Shown here in pieces: positions 34,429 through 43,753 of a stretch of 64,000 nucleotides of DNA (positions are counted from its first letter, which is position 1; every line of letters begins with the position of its first letter). The position numbers and the translations under genes are program-made. The stretch spans positions 62,001 through 126,000 of the forward strand of contig CAZOEL010000005.1 in NCBI GenBank assembly GCA_964578835.1, given 5' to 3'. The notes beneath the pieces were generated by a model. That model was given only the letters and a program-made list of their open reading frames with translations. It was not told where the DNA came from and did no database searches. Source of the stretch: CAZOEL01 sp964578835. Its GTDB lineage: Bacteria > Desulfobacterota > Syntrophobacteria > Syntrophobacterales > Syntrophobacteraceae.

Positions 34429-37035
34429 TTATCGGAAGATTCGTAATCCGTGTCTGTAAGCGCTTACTCCACCACCTTCGCTGGACACGGGCAAGTAAAT
34501 CCAATCTGGACGCCTATTCGCAGGATCATCATGTCCTTCGAGCGAGCTTCTTAATGCTGGATTGCTTTGCACCTCTGGGCATTCCATATTAAAAGCCCTT
34601 TCAGGGGCAATAACGAGTTTGTCGGGGGCGGAGCCCAACGTGGCGGCCCAATTACTAAAACCGCTGTTAGCTATAACGAAGTGTTTGCACTGGGACATCA
34701 GATACATGTCAAAAGCGCCATCATCATTTCCATTGCTATCGACGTAAGTAGAGGGATAAGGAATAGCCAGATTAGCTCTAACCCAAGCTATGTCATCGGA
34801 AAAAATAAAGAAATGCATCTGCTTGGAAGATATCTTCATTGCTAGGAATCGGACAGCTCTTTGGTAGTAATCTTTGTCTAGAATGTCATACATGCTTCCG
34901 GAATAATCCCCTCTCCGAACATGCAACGCTATCGAATTTTCAGCGCTTTGAATCTGCTTTAAGAAATCCTGGTTCCTATCGGAAAGGGCTAAATTGAAAG
35001 AAAACTTTTTTCTCAACAGAGCATTTATAGGCCACAGGTATCTATAATTACCGAAATACCCATCGATATATCTGTCGCATCTCACTTTTAGGAGGTTCTC
35101 GTCATAGAAGCAGTACTTGGAATGATTGTAGTGATATAAGCGTTTGTATGTATAGATCTCTTCTTTGGTTGCTTCTTCGAAGTCATTAATATCAAAAACG
35201 TCTCTCAGTACAAAATTCCTATTCTTTATCTTGTTCTTGTCTTTCCCGCTAATCTTAAACCAAGTTAGGTCATACTTGACGTCAACATCTAATTTCTCCT
35301 GTAAGAGGACTCCAATCCCATACTGGGTCATTTGACTTCCCAAGCCGCCATCGACCATTACAATGTGTAAAGGCCTTTCTTTCTTATTTCCTATTCTCTT
35401 GGCCTTGAGGTGATTCTGCAATGCCGTCTTTTCCCGCAGCCACTCTCCATGCGATGACTTCAGTCGTTTTTCCACTTGGAGGGCAGCCGCCTGCTGCGAA
35501 TCTGCGGCATAAGCTTGCATTAATTCAAAGAGCATTTCCGGGTCTTGCTTCATCTCTGCCGCCTTGCGGGCGGCCTCTACTGCTCCGGAGAAGCGACCCG
35601 TCGCGCGCAAAATCATGGAGCGAGCGGTCCATCCCAGAGGTTCATTCGGAAAGATGTCAACCAGTTCAAGGGAGAGGCGATCTGCTTCCAGGAGATCCTT
35701 GCGTTGCACCGCTGCATCTATTTGAAGAAGGCAGACTTCAAAGCTTTGCAGTACTTCCTCTTGTGATTCAGGCAAGCGTCCATTGGAAACGGTTGGGACG
35801 CGGCTGGCCTCTTCCAGCCTTTGCCTCCACGCTTGCAAGAACTCTAAGCGATCGTCTTGTCCTGTTTTGTGATATAAACTGATTAGAGTATCCACTGTCG
35901 GACGATGAAAGGGAGTGAGGGAATGTATCTCTTCAAGGGCCTTCATGGCGTCGGCCTCTTTTCCCAAATCAATAAGCTGGACGGCATTCATCGAGTATTC
36001 GTCCAACTTGGCGCCAATGCCCATATCCCGTAAACCCGCCATCCGTATTCTTAAGTCGACGTCCTCCAAAATCTTGAAGAACTGAGGGTTGTAAAGATCC
36101 AGTTCGACATGCTGAATCGGCTCGAACAAGAACTGGGGATGCTCCATTTGTCCGTTCCACCGGCTGCGAAACAGCGGCCAGAGCTCCATTCCCGGTCCTC
36201 GAATGATCTTCGTGTAATACTTCACCACAGCATCGTAGACGCCTTGGGCGTAATCCTTGGGGTCGGGTCGAAGGCGGGATGGGTAGATGTGGGCCAGCTT
36301 TTCCAAATAGGTCTTATAGTCAGCAAGTTCCGCTTCGAAGCGGGGATCGGCCACCATTCGGTCGATAGTCACGACTCGAGCCGATTCTGAATCTTGCAGC
36401 GATTGTTCCATAAACTTAAATGGAACATTGAGAAAGCGAATCTTGCCCGCGGCGGCCAATGCTGAAAGTAGGATTGTTTCGTACAGGCCTAATGAATCAT
36501 CATGTAAGCACATTAATTCCAACACTGGACGGGCTTGGGCAATGCGGAACGCGGTGAACTGGGCTATTCCTGGACGCTTGGCCCAAAGAGCGATAATACG
36601 TTCGAGGGGATCATCCTGTTCCAAGGTTGTATTGAAGGCCCAAGGTTCAGTAATGGTGTAGCGGACTTCCAACCCTTCCTCCTGGAAAAGGAGGACCAAT
36701 CCAACAGCAGCGGAATAGCCCGGATGCCTCTGCAGAAAGTCGACACATGCAAGAGTGCCGGATTCGAGATAAAAATCATCATCGGTGATCCACTGAACGT
36801 ACGGTGTTTTTATCTGATCCAGTACCCAAAGGCACCTCTGCAGAGGTGAAACCCCCGGCAAGTATCGATAGCTAACGCGATTTCCACCTAATTCCTTAAC
36901 AAGCTCTTCATTCGATTCTTCAGAAGCGTCACAGATCAGGATATTCATCGTTGTGCGGGCATAGAAAGGCAGCGAGCGACGAAGCCTATCAGGTCTGTTG
37001 CACGTATTCATCACATAGGTAATGCGGTGTGGCAT
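34429..37035 (-). CDS. Fusion: GT-A-like domain, TPR-like middle, GT11 fucosyltransferase-like domain
   Basis: The 868-residue protein opens with a GT-A-like domain (VMNTCNRPDRLRRSL, ITDDDFYL near 92-99). The middle is helical (VDTLISLYHKTGQ, ADRLSLELVDIFPNE). Residues about 556-850 form a GT11 alpha-1,2-fucosyltransferase-like domain: VDGGLGSQM (start), HVRRGDY at 705-711, the downstream FIFSDDI and NSGFSNWAA. GT11 members use GDP-fucose, and some use GDP-colitose. That fits the gmd/colD-like genes at 9.7-13.1 kb. The GT11 part is more A+T- and Lys/Asn/Tyr-rich than the rest, hinting at a separate origin. Confidence 0.85.
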   Translation of the reverse strand: MPHRITYVMNTCNRPDRLRRSLPFYARTTMNILICDASEESNEELVKELGGNRVSYRYLPGVSPLQRCLWVLDQIKTPYVQWITDDDFYLESGTLACVDFLQRHPGYSAAVGLVLLFQEEGLEVRYTITEPWAFNTTLEQDDPLERIIALWAKRPGIAQFTAFRIAQARPVLELMCLHDDSLGLYETILLSALAAAGKIRFLNVPFKFMEQSLQDSESARVVTIDRMVADPRFEAELADYKTYLEKLAHIYPSRLRPDPKDYAQGVYDAVVKYYTKIIRGPGMELWPLFRSRWNGQMEHPQFLFEPIQHVELDLYNPQFFKILEDVDLRIRMAGLRDMGIGAKLDEYSMNAVQLIDLGKEADAMKALEEIHSLTPFHRPTVDTLISLYHKTGQDDRLEFLQAWRQRLEEASRVPTVSNGRLPESQEEVLQSFEVCLLQIDAAVQRKDLLEADRLSLELVDIFPNEPLGWTARSMILRATGRFSGAVEAARKAAEMKQDPEMLFELMQAYAADSQQAAALQVEKRLKSSHGEWLREKTALQNHLKAKRIGNKKERPLHIVMVDGGLGSQMTQYGIGVLLQEKLDVDVKYDLTWFKISGKDKNKIKNRNFVLRDVFDINDFEEATKEEIYTYKRLYHYNHSKYCFYDENLLKVRCDRYIDGYFGNYRYLWPINALLRKKFSFNLALSDRNQDFLKQIQSAENSIALHVRRGDYSGSMYDILDKDYYQRAVRFLAMKISSKQMHFFIFSDDIAWVRANLAIPYPSTYVDSNGNDDGAFDMYLMSQCKHFVIANSGFSNWAATLGSAPDKLVIAPERAFNMECPEVQSNPALRSSLEGHDDPANRRPDWIYLPVSSEGGGVSAYRHGLRIFR

Positions 37036-37084
37036 CTTTTACTCCTTCACGACATATCCAGACTACAGCATGCCGTGTTCGGAT

Positions 37085-38143
37085 TCATCGGCTTCTCTTG
37101 AGATTCCATTCGAAGGTGCGCTTGAACATGGCTTTAAGAGGGATTCTCTCCTCAAGTCCGAGCTCTACAAAAGCTCTTTTGACGTCAGGAACATACCGGT
37201 GAGGCTGAACTTCTGGCTGCGGAGCTTGTCCCAACTCAATTGGAAGATCAATTCCCCACGCCTGGACCGCGGTTCGTGCGAGTTCTACGATGGAGACGAC
37301 TGTCTTTCCTCCGACATTCCAAGCCCTTCCAGGAGCGCCCCGCAACAGTATGGTCCACAGCCACCAAGCCAAGTCGGACGCGTATAAATAGGACCGGACC
37401 GCCCTTCCATCTCCAGCGATCCGGATGGGACCGTTCGCTAAACAGTCTCTAACAAAGTTGCCAAACGCGAAATGGCTATTTGTGGCGATTCCTGGTCCGG
37501 CGAAGGCAAAACCACGAGCTATTGTCACACATTGCCCGGTTTGCCTTAGGTGCAGACATCCCAGGTGCTCGGCCAATCGTTTTGCCAGTCCATAAGCCGA
37601 TCCAGCGGCCAACGGATCGGGAGCTCCCGAGTATTCTTCTGATATGGCCTCCAGGGTATGAGGCTGCGATCCGTAGATCGCCCCGGAGCTAGCCAATAGA
37701 ATGCGCGTATCTACTCCTCCACGTTGGGAGGAGTATTCAAATACCCGGCGGGTTCCTTGCACGATGGTCTCCACCGTTCCCCAAGGGTTGCTCCGTTGCG
37801 CCTCGGCCGAGGTATCCGTAGCCAGATGGAGTACATGAGTTGGCGCAAAATCAGGAAAAGCAAAGCTACGAACATCGCCCTCAAGAATTGTTACACTCTG
37901 ATGACTGGCTAAATGCGGAGCTTCTTGACGAAAACGATTGGGATTGCGTGTGAGCAATAGGACCTTAGAGCCAAGCCCCAATAGATTTTCCGCCCAGAGC
38001 AGACTTTCGAGCAACCACCGCCCCCAAAACCCCGTTCCACCCGTAATGAATAAATGCGCCCCTTGCAGGTTCTCCCACAAGGATGGATCCAGATGGAATA
38101 ATTCATCTAGATCTTGTGAGAGGGGATTTTCAGCCGTTTCCAA
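37085..38143 (-). CDS. NAD-dependent epimerase/dehydratase (extended SDR)
   Basis: The 352-residue extended SDR has the Gly-rich NAD site FITGGTGFWGRW (about 32-43), LASSGAIYGSQ and a Tyr-xxx-Lys pair (SAYGLAKRLAEH). This is the nucleotide-sugar epimerase/reductase family; the exact reaction is not readable. It follows the HAD and NeuB-like genes and could reduce or epimerise a sugar made by them. The TTG start is preceded by GGAGGA. Confidence 0.8.
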   Translation of the reverse strand: METAENPLSQDLDELFHLDPSLWENLQGAHLFITGGTGFWGRWLLESLLWAENLLGLGSKVLLLTRNPNRFRQEAPHLASHQSVTILEGDVRSFAFPDFAPTHVLHLATDTSAEAQRSNPWGTVETIVQGTRRVFEYSSQRGGVDTRILLASSGAIYGSQPHTLEAISEEYSGAPDPLAAGSAYGLAKRLAEHLGCLHLRQTGQCVTIARGFAFAGPGIATNSHFAFGNFVRDCLANGPIRIAGDGRAVRSYLYASDLAWWLWTILLRGAPGRAWNVGGKTVVSIVELARTAVQAWGIDLPIELGQAPQPEVQPHRYVPDVKRAFVELGLEERIPLKAMFKRTFEWNLKRSR

Positions 38144-38144
38144 T

Positions 38145-38513
38145 TCATCCTCCCAAGGGAGAACGAGAAAAGATGGCTGGAACCGATTCCGAGGATGCTG
38201 ACCCGAGACGGGCCAAGCGGAATTCCATTACGTTGACAGCCCTGTCATCGACGTATACGTCTGCGGCGGGTTTGCCCAGGTGAAGGCGGTCATAGCGGAC
38301 CCCCCAGCGCAAAAGCTGTTCTTCGGTCAGAGCGCGCCAATCGATCCCGGTTCCCGAACCGCGTGCGGTGTAGATCAGTATGTTATGGCCTTCATCTTTC
38401 AAGTGATTCACTTGGGCGATTATTTCAGGATAGGGACTTGCCTCATCGTAGCGTCCTTCCGTGTTGGTGCATATAGTGCCGTCGAGATCGAAACAAAATG
38501 TCACTTGACTCAC
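38145..38513 (-). CDS. Small HAD-superfamily hydrolase-like protein
   Basis: The 122-residue protein has HAD motif I (FCFDLDGTICTNTEG), motif II (IYTARGSG) and a Lys/Asp end (LGKPAADVYVDDRAV). HAD phosphatases of this size recur next to sialic-acid-type synthases in capsule and O-antigen clusters and remove the 9-phosphate. The start is GTG, overlapping the NeuB-like stop (GTGA), so the two are coupled. The role as phosphatase is inferred. Confidence 0.8.
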   Translation of the reverse strand: MSQVTFCFDLDGTICTNTEGRYDEASPYPEIIAQVNHLKDEGHNILIYTARGSGTGIDWRALTEEQLLRWGVRYDRLHLGKPAADVYVDDRAVNVMEFRLARLGSASSESVPAIFSRSPLGG

Positions 38514-39412
38514 TCCTTTGGCGTAACGAAATAGCGTAGTTTTTTCGAATTCTTACGCTCGCCTTCAGTCACCACCCTTTCACCCGTTCCTAGAATGGTT
38601 GGAATCCATCCGATATAGTTGGTAAGGATCTCCATGCCTCGCGGCTCGAGGCTTGCGGCATGATCAGTACCCCAAAAGGCGCGGTTGAGAGTAATGTGGC
38701 GTTCAATTGCTACTGCGCCGACCATTGCAGCCAGCACTCCAGGAAGCATGGTCATTTCGTGTCCGCTGTAACCCACGGGTACTCCATAACGCTCCCTCAG
38801 AGAGAGGATTTGGCGAAGATTGAGGACTTCATTTGGGGCCGGATACTCGGAAACTGAGTGCATGAGGATGAATGGACATTTGGCTCGGTGGAAGATTTCG
38901 ACTGCAGCATCAATTTCCGGATATTCACTCATGCCCACTGAGATGAAGGTCATCTTCCCTTCGTTGGCTACAGCCGTCAATAACTCCTTATAGACCAAGA
39001 GCGCAGAAGGTATCTTGTTATAGGGGCAGTCGTAATTTCTCAGGAACTCCAGGCTGGGGATATCCCAAGCCGAAGCAAACCATGGAATCCCGAGTTTTCG
39101 GCAATGGGCATCGATTTCATCATACTCAACCTTGTCGAATTCAATCTTATTTTTGTACTCCAAGTAGGTAATGAGTCCCCAAGGAGTTTCGCGAGGAATG
39201 TCCCGTTGATGCAAGGGTACGCACAGTTCGGGGGTGCGTTTCTGGAACTTGACGGCATTGCAGCCCTTGGCGTGAGCCATATCGATGATCTGTTTGGCTA
39301 AATTGATGTCACCGTTGTGGTTGATGCCGATCTCCCCTATGATAAAGGGATGGCGTGCTATAGGCCACGGTTCGGTCTGGATGTAGTCTTTCCAGAAGGG
39401 CAAATTCTCCAT
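38510..39412 (-). CDS. NeuB-family aldol synthase (sialic acid synthase-like)
   Basis: The 300-residue protein has the NeuB barrel motifs: IGEIGINHNGDINLAKQII, NAVKFQKRTPE, PWFASAWD, VGMSEYPEID and GYSGHEMT, with KIPSALL in the middle. It lacks the C-terminal SAF/antifreeze-like domain of canonical NeuB (about 340-350 residues). PEP is the expected donor of the three-carbon unit; the acceptor (ManNAc-like or another aldose) is unknown. It is coupled to the HAD gene. Confidence 0.85.
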   Translation of the reverse strand: MENLPFWKDYIQTEPWPIARHPFIIGEIGINHNGDINLAKQIIDMAHAKGCNAVKFQKRTPELCVPLHQRDIPRETPWGLITYLEYKNKIEFDKVEYDEIDAHCRKLGIPWFASAWDIPSLEFLRNYDCPYNKIPSALLVYKELLTAVANEGKMTFISVGMSEYPEIDAAVEIFHRAKCPFILMHSVSEYPAPNEVLNLRQILSLRERYGVPVGYSGHEMTMLPGVLAAMVGAVAIERHITLNRAFWGTDHAASLEPRGMEILTNYIGWIPTILGTGERVVTEGERKNSKKLRYFVTPKE

Positions 39413-39481
39413 TGACGCTCCTTTGCTTGCACATGAGTACTGCCGTCTATTCCTATTGTTGGATCAAAAACTGAGAACGGA

Positions 39482-41293
39482 TCAGCCATTCTCGCGTAAT
39501 GAGGGGACTATCATATTTTGCTGGAATTCCTCCTGTGGCAGGAACGGATACAGATCTTCCAATGGAGCCGTTATCATCCGGCCATCGGGAAGCATTCGAG
39601 AACTGGCCCGAGGTTCAAATCCTATTTCCGGATCCAGCCGCACGTCGCACAGCCATGGACCATGCATAGCCAAGATCTTCGCAAGCTGCTCTTGGAAACC
39701 GCCTTCCTCCAGGCGGAAAGCCGGGATCCCGAAAGCTTGCGCAATTTGTGTGAAATCGGGGAAGCCAATCCCACTCTTGGGGCCCTCGCCCACAAAACGG
39801 CCAAAAAAACTCTTTTGCGTGGTGCGAATGGATAGATACCCGCCGTTATTCATCACGAAAATTCCCACTGGAATCATTAAGTGGGCCAGTGTCTGCAACT
39901 CCTGGAGATTCATCATCAGGCTCCCGTCGCCTGCAAGACAAATCACTCTTTTTCCTTTACGCGCCACCGCGGCTCCGATAGCGCTGGGCAGATCGTGCCC
40001 CATGGCGCCGGCCGAGGCGTTTGATGTCAGTCTCTGCCCCAGGCGTAGGGGAGCAGCTTGAAACGCCACGCATGCTGAGGATGCGTTGCCGCAGGCAACG
40101 AAGGCGTTATCTTCCAGTTGGTTGAACAGGGATTCAATGAAGTGATACGGGTGGAGGCCGTTGAGGGACTCCTTCCGCATCGAATCAGTCACCTCAGAAT
40201 AGCGTTCAACCCGCTCTCGGCACCAGTGCAGCCATTCGCTCCATGCGCTCGGTCTCTGCATCCCGTTCATGGCGGATATGAGGGATTCAATGAATAAGCG
40301 AGGTTCTGCGCAGAGCGCTTCATCGGCCACCGAAATGGGCTTTTCCAGTTCGGCTGCATCCACATTCACAGAAATGACATAAGCGTGGCGCGCAAAACTC
40401 TCCCAGTTGAAGCTCACTTGAGGCACACTTAGACGCGATCCGATTACCAGCAGCAGGTCGGCATTCTGCACGGCGAAGTTGCCGGCGCGAGTCCCTAATG
40501 TTCCCATTCTGCCAGCATACAGTGGCTGATCGGGAGGATAGATGTCGGGCATCCATGCTGTCACTACGGGAATTCCCAGTTGTGCCGCCAGAGTGCGGAA
40601 TGCCTCCACAGCTTCTCCTTCGCGGACTCCTTCTCCGCCGACTAGCACCGGTCGATGGGCTTCCAGCAGACGCTTGCGCACAGCCTTGGAGCGTAAAGCC
40701 AATGGGCGCTGTTTGACTGACTGCGGAGTAAAGCCTGGTAATGATTCCGGATCTACCAGAGCTGCCTGCACATCCAGGGGGATGTCCAAAAAGACAGGGC
40801 CTGGACGACCCGATGTCGCGAGATGCCAAGCTTTCTCAAGCTCATAGCGCACGAGAAAGGGCTCTGTGATGGTCGCCGCGTACTTTGTAACCGGCTGCGC
40901 CATGGCTACAACTTCCGCCTCCTGCACTCCCAGTTGCCGTAGTGCAGCCACCGTTTGGCGAGGGTGCGCCGACCGCAAGAGTTCGCGCTTGGACTGGCCA
41001 GCGATGCAGATCACAGGCAGAGAATCGACATAAGCACCGTACAGCCCGCCCAAGGCATTTATGCCTCCAGGTCCCGATGTCGTGCATAAGATGCCCGGAA
41101 CTCCATCGACGCGTGCAAAGCCTTCGGCGGCCATTGCCGCGGTCTGCTCGTGATGGACGCAGATGACTTCAAGCGGGGAGGAGATCAAGGCGTCATCGAG
41201 ATGCATGGCGTTGCCGCCAGTCACCAAAAAGACATGGGTGGCTTCCTTTTGCGCGAAGAAGGACCAAACGTAGTCGGCGATGCGTACAGACAT
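39482..41293 (-). CDS. ThDP-dependent enzyme, acetolactate synthase-like (YerE candidate)
   Basis: The 603-residue protein has the fold of acetolactate-synthase-type ThDP enzymes: catalytic Glu in VHHEQTAAMAAEG (about 47-59), a central domain, and a GDGSLMMNL...NNGGY thiamine-binding motif near the C-terminus. In yersiniose biosynthesis the related YerE transfers a two-carbon unit from pyruvate to CDP-3,6-dideoxy-4-ketohexose. RfbFGH, which make that precursor, lie 8 kb upstream in the same cluster. A YerE-like role is attractive but inferred; generic pyruvate chemistry cannot be excluded. Confidence 0.78.
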   Translation of the reverse strand: MSVRIADYVWSFFAQKEATHVFLVTGGNAMHLDDALISSPLEVICVHHEQTAAMAAEGFARVDGVPGILCTTSGPGGINALGGLYGAYVDSLPVICIAGQSKRELLRSAHPRQTVAALRQLGVQEAEVVAMAQPVTKYAATITEPFLVRYELEKAWHLATSGRPGPVFLDIPLDVQAALVDPESLPGFTPQSVKQRPLALRSKAVRKRLLEAHRPVLVGGEGVREGEAVEAFRTLAAQLGIPVVTAWMPDIYPPDQPLYAGRMGTLGTRAGNFAVQNADLLLVIGSRLSVPQVSFNWESFARHAYVISVNVDAAELEKPISVADEALCAEPRLFIESLISAMNGMQRPSAWSEWLHWCRERVERYSEVTDSMRKESLNGLHPYHFIESLFNQLEDNAFVACGNASSACVAFQAAPLRLGQRLTSNASAGAMGHDLPSAIGAAVARKGKRVICLAGDGSLMMNLQELQTLAHLMIPVGIFVMNNGGYLSIRTTQKSFFGRFVGEGPKSGIGFPDFTQIAQAFGIPAFRLEEGGFQEQLAKILAMHGPWLCDVRLDPEIGFEPRASSRMLPDGRMITAPLEDLYPFLPQEEFQQNMIVPSLRENG

Positions 41294-41300
41294 GGAATGA

Positions 41301-42524
41301 TTACTCCGGCGAATGTGTCAGAATTGATTCAGAATGCTGATATGATGGTTGTGGGAGAACCACGCGACTACCGAGATCCAGGCGCTGGTAGGCGTCTAAG
41401 ATGGCAGTGGATTCACGCAGAGTAGCTATGACGAGTGGTAGTTCTCTAAGCAGATGCTTCTGTGAAGAAGACAATTGCCATGGGTTGACTACTGGGGCTC
41501 CACGCAAAGAGCGACCGGCGTAAATGGGGTTACTGTCGAGAGCCAAGACCAACTGGCGATTCTGCGATAATGAGCCACCCAAAAGGAGTGATGCTGTCTG
41601 GCCTGCGCCCCAAATGGCGTAATGCTCCTCGCAGTATAGTTGCGCTTCTAGATGAGCTTCGATAGCCTTAAGCAATGAGGCGGAGGCGCTTACATACTCT
41701 AAAAGAAGCCTTTTGCCATCGAAGTTGGATAATTCCTGTCCAGAGTTGTACCCTGGAGTGGCGCAAACCCATAAATCTGGATAGAGACAGGTGGAACTGA
41801 CTTTGCGCGTGATTCGACCGGTTGCCTTTATGCCCCATCCACGACGCCTGAAGAGTGCTTCAAGCGTTCGAATAGTGAAATGGTTGATATGTTCAATGCT
41901 GAACTCCTGGAACGGTGTAGAAAGACACTCGACATACCTTTCAAGATCTGGCGCCAGTACAAAAGCCATGCCGCCAGGAGCGAGGAGTTTGCGAATCCCT
42001 TCCAACGCTTGGCCAGGTTCCAGCAGATGTTCAAATACCCCCGTTGACAGCACCAGATCCCAAGTCTTAGAGATGGTCTCCACGAGGGAAATAGAACCTG
42101 TGCGGCAGGGAATTCCTAGCGTTCCGGCTATGAAGGCAGCACAATCTGGCGAGGGATCCAAACCTTCTAAATTTCGATATCCATGATGGTGAAGCGCGGC
42201 CAGGAGATCGCCTCCCCCGGCTCCAAGGTCAAGGATGCGGGCCCTGTGGTCAGGAACCAGTCGTTCAATTGTAGCTGCTATCTCGTGATAGTAAGGATCA
42301 TCCCGTAACTGAGACGGACAATACTTGGCATATGCCATATAGTAATTGGCCAAGGTCGAGGCATCAACAGCACGCCGATCAAAAGCTGCGCCACAATCAA
42401 TGCATACCCCGACTATGCTTTCCCCATCCAATGGATGATGGTCGAACAAGACATGCGCACGGCGGTAGATTTCGCAAAAGCCAGCACCTCCGCACACTGG
42501 ACAAGAACGGTATGACTCCATCAT
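41301..42524 (-). CDS. Class I C-methyltransferase-like protein (paralog 1)
   Basis: The 407-residue protein has an N-terminal zinc-binding-type Cys pattern (CPVCGGA and CIDCGAAFD, like Methyltransf_13), a SAM-binding motif ILDLGAGGGDLL, and a C-terminal domain of the Methyltransf_14 type (HYAIWGAGQTASLLL). This triple layout is that of sugar C-methyltransferases such as NovU/TylCIII. The start at 42524 overlaps the preceding stop as ATGA. It and its neighbour are related by layout and sequence. Confidence 0.78.
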   Translation of the reverse strand: MMESYRSCPVCGGAGFCEIYRRAHVLFDHHPLDGESIVGVCIDCGAAFDRRAVDASTLANYYMAYAKYCPSQLRDDPYYHEIAATIERLVPDHRARILDLGAGGGDLLAALHHHGYRNLEGLDPSPDCAAFIAGTLGIPCRTGSISLVETISKTWDLVLSTGVFEHLLEPGQALEGIRKLLAPGGMAFVLAPDLERYVECLSTPFQEFSIEHINHFTIRTLEALFRRRGWGIKATGRITRKVSSTCLYPDLWVCATPGYNSGQELSNFDGKRLLLEYVSASASLLKAIEAHLEAQLYCEEHYAIWGAGQTASLLLGGSLSQNRQLVLALDSNPIYAGRSLRGAPVVNPWQLSSSQKHLLRELPLVIATLRESTAILDAYQRLDLGSRVVLPQPSYQHSESILTHSPE

Positions 42525-43753
42525 GGAAAAAAAACCTCTCCTTTCCATCCCGAGTTGCCCAGGCGAGCTGCGATTGCGGCTCCATGAATAGCGGAAGTTA
42601 TAACGACCTTACCGGATCCCGCCAGGAAGTCATCCGGTGAAATGACTTCAACTCCTCTTAGTCGTTTGCCCCAATAGAGAGGATTAGAATCAGTTGCAGC
42701 AGCCAGTCTAGCGCGTCTTAGGGCGGGTAGCCCCAGTAGGCGAAAGGCTGCATGTCCAGTTCCCCACAGACTATAAGGTTCTTCTGGCGATACGAAGCGA
42801 GAAAGACGGTCGTTTAGTTCTGTGACTCTTGACTGTGAGAGCCGGACATAGCTGGAGAGGGCCTCAGACTGTGCCCCCATTTCTTCTTCGGGATCTTTTC
42901 CTGACGATCCTTTCAAAAAGATGCCATAGACGGAGTCCTGCATTTTTGCACGACCCGGTGCTGAAGTATATGTTCGGATTCCCGCCTCCAGCGCGCGAAA
43001 TCCATGGAGTTTCATAAACCTCTTTAAGGTAAATAGACTGAAATGGTTGATATGTTCCAGGGACAGGTCAAACAAGAGATCGGGACTAAATGGGTCGTAA
43101 GCGACGCAATCAGGAGTCTCGATGTAGACACGCCCTCCTGGAGCCAACACCCTGAAGCAGTCGATTGCGCTTAGGTCGACTACATGCTCAAGTACATGGA
43201 TGCAGAAGATAAAGTCAAAATAATGATCGGGAAAGGGAATGGCGTCGACCGTTCCGGTGCGGACGTCTAAACCGGATTGTGCAGCGCGTCGAGCACTTAC
43301 GGGAGCAGGATCGACGCCGTAGACTCGATTGAAGCCTGCTTTCTGGAAGTGAGTGAGGAGCCCTCCTTCCAGACAACCTACATCGAGAATACACGAATCA
43401 GGAGAACCGAGATGCGGAGCAGCCAAGGCGACGGTGTTTCTATACCGATCCAGCGTTGCTTCGTCGGGTGGACCATTGAGTCCGTCGCTGCCATCGGCGT
43501 ATCTCGACCAACTGGAATAATATTGCGTAAAGGATTCGGCCGTGGTCACGGGGGAGGAATATACCATTTTGCAGTATTGACAAGTCCTCAGTTCTTGAAG
43601 GAAATCTCCTTCTATCGTCTCCCGTTCTGAGGGCGCTAACAAGGGGTGATCGCTGAACAGGACCCACGGGACCTGGACAAGAGCATATCCCGCTAAAGCC
43701 CCGCAGACGGGACAGGGCCGTATTTTAGAAGGTTTCCTGATAACGGGTTTCAC
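42521..43753 (-). CDS. Class I C-methyltransferase-like protein (paralog 2)
   Basis: The 410-residue protein repeats the layout of its neighbour: CPVCGALAG and TCQYCKMVY Cys pairs, SAM motif ILDVGCLEGGLL, HVLEHVVDL and a C-terminal SLWGTGHAAFRLL. The start is taken as GTG at 43753, which overlaps the upstream radical SAM stop (GTGA); an in-frame TTG at 43792 is an alternative. If both paralogs are active they may methylate different carbons, or one may be a diverged partner; this cannot be told. Confidence 0.75.
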   Translation of the reverse strand: MKPVIRKPSKIRPCPVCGALAGYALVQVPWVLFSDHPLLAPSERETIEGDFLQELRTCQYCKMVYSSPVTTAESFTQYYSSWSRYADGSDGLNGPPDEATLDRYRNTVALAAPHLGSPDSCILDVGCLEGGLLTHFQKAGFNRVYGVDPAPVSARRAAQSGLDVRTGTVDAIPFPDHYFDFIFCIHVLEHVVDLSAIDCFRVLAPGGRVYIETPDCVAYDPFSPDLLFDLSLEHINHFSLFTLKRFMKLHGFRALEAGIRTYTSAPGRAKMQDSVYGIFLKGSSGKDPEEEMGAQSEALSSYVRLSQSRVTELNDRLSRFVSPEEPYSLWGTGHAAFRLLGLPALRRARLAAATDSNPLYWGKRLRGVEVISPDDFLAGSGKVVITSAIHGAAIAARLGNSGWKGEVFFP

